A DNA stretch of 64,000 nt. Origin: Hwanghaeella grinnelliae. GTDB taxonomy: Bacteria > Pseudomonadota > Alphaproteobacteria > UBA8366 > Aestuariispiraceae. Below are positions 62,371-64,000 of this stretch, one piece after another. Numbering within the stretch: the first letter of the stretch is position 1; each line of letters starts with the position of its first letter. The translations under genes were made by a program, and so were the position numbers. The stretch lies in assembly GCF_004005845.1 (NCBI RefSeq), contig NZ_SADE01000001.1:1736001-1800000 (forward strand). Direction: 5' to 3'. The notes beneath the pieces are model-generated. The model worked only from the letters and a program-made list of their open reading frames with translations. It had not been told where the DNA came from and did no database searches.

Positions 62371-62908
62371 GGCGCGGGACGGTATTGCCTGGTCGTTCTA
62401 GCGTCAATGCAGATTGGAGGATGGCTCCTATGCGTTATGGGAAACGCTGGCTCCTTTACTCAGACCAATTTGTGGTACTGCCGAACACTCAGAGATTTAA
62501 CGCAGCAATCGGTTTTGCATTGTGTGTTTTTCAAGCTTGCCGTTGAGATCGGTGCGGCCGGTTCGGGTCGATAAACCGGACCGGCGCCCGGGAAAGGGGG
62601 GAAGGATTGTGGGGGTGCTAATGCAGCGATAGAACAGACCAAAGCGAACCAAAATGCCCCACCCCCTAAAATAACTGTTGAAAAGCCCCTATATTGCACC
62701 GAAACGGGGGGTGAACCGGCGCAGGCTACGGGCGTTGCAAAAGCGGTCACCCTCGGTATAGTCCGGCGGTTCTCAATCGAGGCGGTGCAGCCGCGTCGGA
62801 TTTCCATTTGATCGGGCGTCGCACCGGCCGTGGACCAGGGTATCCCCAGTAACACCCATGGGATTTCCAGGACCACGCATAGCATCGACGTCCTTGTAGG
62901 GAGGTTTT
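62371..62908 (+). other. Divergent leader region upstream of yajC
   Basis: No gene accepted. The half next to 62371 should hold the promoter of the DUF815 gene. Toward yajC there is a long imperfect hairpin at 62829-62877. GTAGGGAGG at the end is the yajC ribosome-binding site. Confidence 0.5.
62829..62877 (+). promoter_or_regulatory. Imperfect hairpin in the yajC leader
   Basis: The arms CGTGGACCAGGGTATCCC and GGGATTTCCAGGACCACG pair over 18 positions with three mismatches and one G-T pair, around a 13-base loop. It ends 31 bases before the yajC start. It may be a structured 5' leader; no known family fits. Confidence 0.45.
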
Positions 62909-63295
62909 ATGTACTTCATATCGACGGCATTCGCCCAGGACGGCGGCGCCATGGGCGGAATGGGCGGACTGGTTCAGTTCGTGCCGCTGATCGCCATCGT
63001 CGCGATCTTCTATTTCCTGCTCATCCGGCCGCAGCAAAAGCGGCAGAAAGAACACCAGGCCAAGATCAATTCCGCGCGCCGCGGTGATCAGGTCATGACC
63101 GGTGGCGGGATTTTCGGCAAGGTCACAAAAGTCATGGATGACGGTAAGCTGCAGGTCGAAATCGCCGAAGGCGTTCGCATCCGCGTTGCAGCCAGCACGT
63201 TGATGGATGTCATCAGCAAGACGGAACCGGCCAAGACGGGTAAGTCCGACAAGGCTGAAAAGTCCGACGACTCCAAGGGCGAAAAGTCCGAGTAA
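62909..63295 (+). CDS. yajC: Preprotein translocase subunit YajC
   Basis: A 128-residue protein with GGGAGG upstream. One membrane helix (FVPLIAIVAIFYFLLIRP) is followed by QQKRQKEHQAKINSARRGDQVMTGGGIFGKV, the YajC signature, and a lysine/serine-rich tail. It associates with SecDF in the inner membrane. secD follows after 76 bases. Confidence 0.95.
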   Translation: MYFISTAFAQDGGAMGGMGGLVQFVPLIAIVAIFYFLLIRPQQKRQKEHQAKINSARRGDQVMTGGGIFGKVTKVMDDGKLQVEIAEGVRIRVAASTLMDVISKTEPAKTGKSDKAEKSDDSKGEKSE

Positions 63296-63371
63296 TCTTT
63301 AACGGCGGTGGTCCGGTCGGTCGAAACAGGCCGGCGGCGGCCGCCGACTAAAGCGAAAGAGCTGCCGCAGC

Positions 63372-64000
63372 ATGCTCCAGTTCCCACTATGGAAAAAGGC
63401 TCTCATCGGCATCATTTGTGCCATGGGTGTCCTGTACGCCGCCCCGAATTTCTTCCCCGAAGGCACGTTTGACGGCTTGCCGGCCTTTGCGCCCGGCAAA
63501 ACGTTGAGCCTCGGCCTCGACCTGCAGGGCGGGTCGCATCTTCTTATGGAAGTCGAGACGGATGCTGTCGTAAAGGAGCGTCTGGAATCGACCGTCGATG
63601 GCATTCGCCGGATGCTGCGGGCCGAGCGTATCGGATATACCGGTCTCGGCGTTGAGGGTAGCTCGGTGGTCTTTGCCCTTCGTGACCAGACCCAGGCAGA
63701 TCTCGCGGAAACGAAAACCCGCGATATCGACCGGACGCTCCGCGTTTCGCGCCTGGAAGACGGCCGTTTTTCCGTCACGTTTGACGAAGCGACGATGGCC
63801 GCGGCAAGGGTCCACGCGGTCGAACAATCGGTTGAGATCATTCGGCGGCGTATTGACGAGATGGGAACGAGGGAACCGATCATCCAGCGCCAGGGTGAAG
63901 ATCGGATTCTGGTGCAGGTTCCGGGGTTCGATGACCCGGGTGCATTGATCGACATCATCGGTCAGACGGCCCAGATGACCTTCCATCTGCTGGATGAGCG
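63372..64000 (+). CDS. secD: Protein translocase subunit SecD, 3'-truncated by the window edge
   Basis: The reading frame from ATG 63372 runs open to the last base, about 209 codons. The first membrane helix is near residues 8-25 (KALIGIICAMGVLYAAP). The D1 motif LGLDLQGGSHLLMEV lies at about 49-63, and RRIDEMGTREPIIQRQGEDR and ILVQVPGFDDP belong to the periplasmic P1 domain. SecD with SecF uses the proton gradient to help late protein export. The remaining part, with five further membrane helices, lies outside. Confidence 0.95.
   Translation, partial: MLQFPLWKKALIGIICAMGVLYAAPNFFPEGTFDGLPAFAPGKTLSLGLDLQGGSHLLMEVETDAVVKERLESTVDGIRRMLRAERIGYTGLGVEGSSVVFALRDQTQADLAETKTRDIDRTLRVSRLEDGRFSVTFDEATMAAARVHAVEQSVEIIRRRIDEMGTREPIIQRQGEDRILVQVPGFDDPGALIDIIGQTAQMTFHLLDE

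Noticed and set aside
62546-62600. tRNA-like GGTTCGGGTC segment
   Set aside because: The surrounding bases do not form acceptor, D or anticodon arms; it is only part of a GC-rich hairpin.
62371-62908. Arrest-peptide leader (ApdP-like, RAPP motif) before yajC-secD
   Set aside because: I looked for a plus-strand open frame with a signal-like segment and an RAPP or RAGP end. Only very short frames or shadows of yajC were found.

Overview
The window is a dense, high-G+C bacterial chromosome segment. Its gene order and contents point to an alphaproteobacterium, most likely Rhodospirillales-like. The evidence is the runs rpiB-glyA-nrdR-ribD, ribE-ribBA-ribH-nusB-thiL, argS-SPOR-scpA-scpB-tatABC and serS-surE-pcm-nlpD, the yajC-secD pair at the right end, a MucR/Ros regulator, an LdtR-like MarR regulator, a type II lumazine synthase and SAM-II riboswitches. 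Both window ends cut genes: a YheT-like hydrolase at the left and secD at the right. No rRNA, tRNA, CRISPR array, insertion sequence or prophage was recognised.

Layout. 1-1334: hydrolase tail and a small Tat-exported protein. 1395-3016: metY on the minus strand behind a long leader that reads as a promoter, a SAM-II aptamer, an intrinsic terminator, a second SAM-II aptamer and a ribosome-binding site. 3167-6381: three-gene distal valine catabolism operon. 6693-11381: LdtR-like regulator, MlaC-like protein, EamA transporter, glutaryl-CoA dehydrogenase, a small conserved protein and MucR. 11926-15573: rpiB, glyA (strong terminator), nrdR and ribD. 15672-20499: a CoA-transferase / CitE-like lyase / SAF-domain dehydrogenase block with two unassigned small genes and a convergent SDR. 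This block separates ribD from the other riboflavin genes. 20691-25270: FMN riboswitch, ribH2, ribE, RibBA with a degenerate RibA half, ribH1, nusB and thiL.

25309-38743: an accessory stretch with a lone REC-DUF3369 regulator, a small exported protein, an aldo/keto reductase, a peptidoglycan-binding/GH19-like lysin, a D-cysteine desulfhydrase-type enzyme, two LysR regulators (one divergent from a tautomerase, one in an overlapping pair with a PhyH-type dioxygenase), an azoreductase, an MlrC-like protein, an LD-carboxypeptidase, a GFA protein and exonuclease III. 38813-48441: erpA, dgt, argS, SPOR protein, scpA, scpB, an orphan ABC ATPase and tatABC. 48665-55020: MarR regulator, two FAD oxidoreductases and a complete TRAP transporter ending at a terminator; this looks like an uptake-and-oxidation unit for an amine or amino acid. 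55211-59239: serS, surE, pcm and an NlpD-like lipoprotein. 59424-64000: a chemoreceptor, a DUF815 ATPase, yajC and partial secD.

The most striking feature is the metY leader. Two SAM-II aptamers lie in series. The first sits immediately downstream of a predicted promoter and is coupled to a terminator/antiterminator. The second lies close to a ribosome-binding site that could be sequestered. The riboflavin region is also notable, with two lumazine synthase types, an FMN riboswitch over the type II gene, and a RibBA protein whose RibA half has lost all its zinc ligands.
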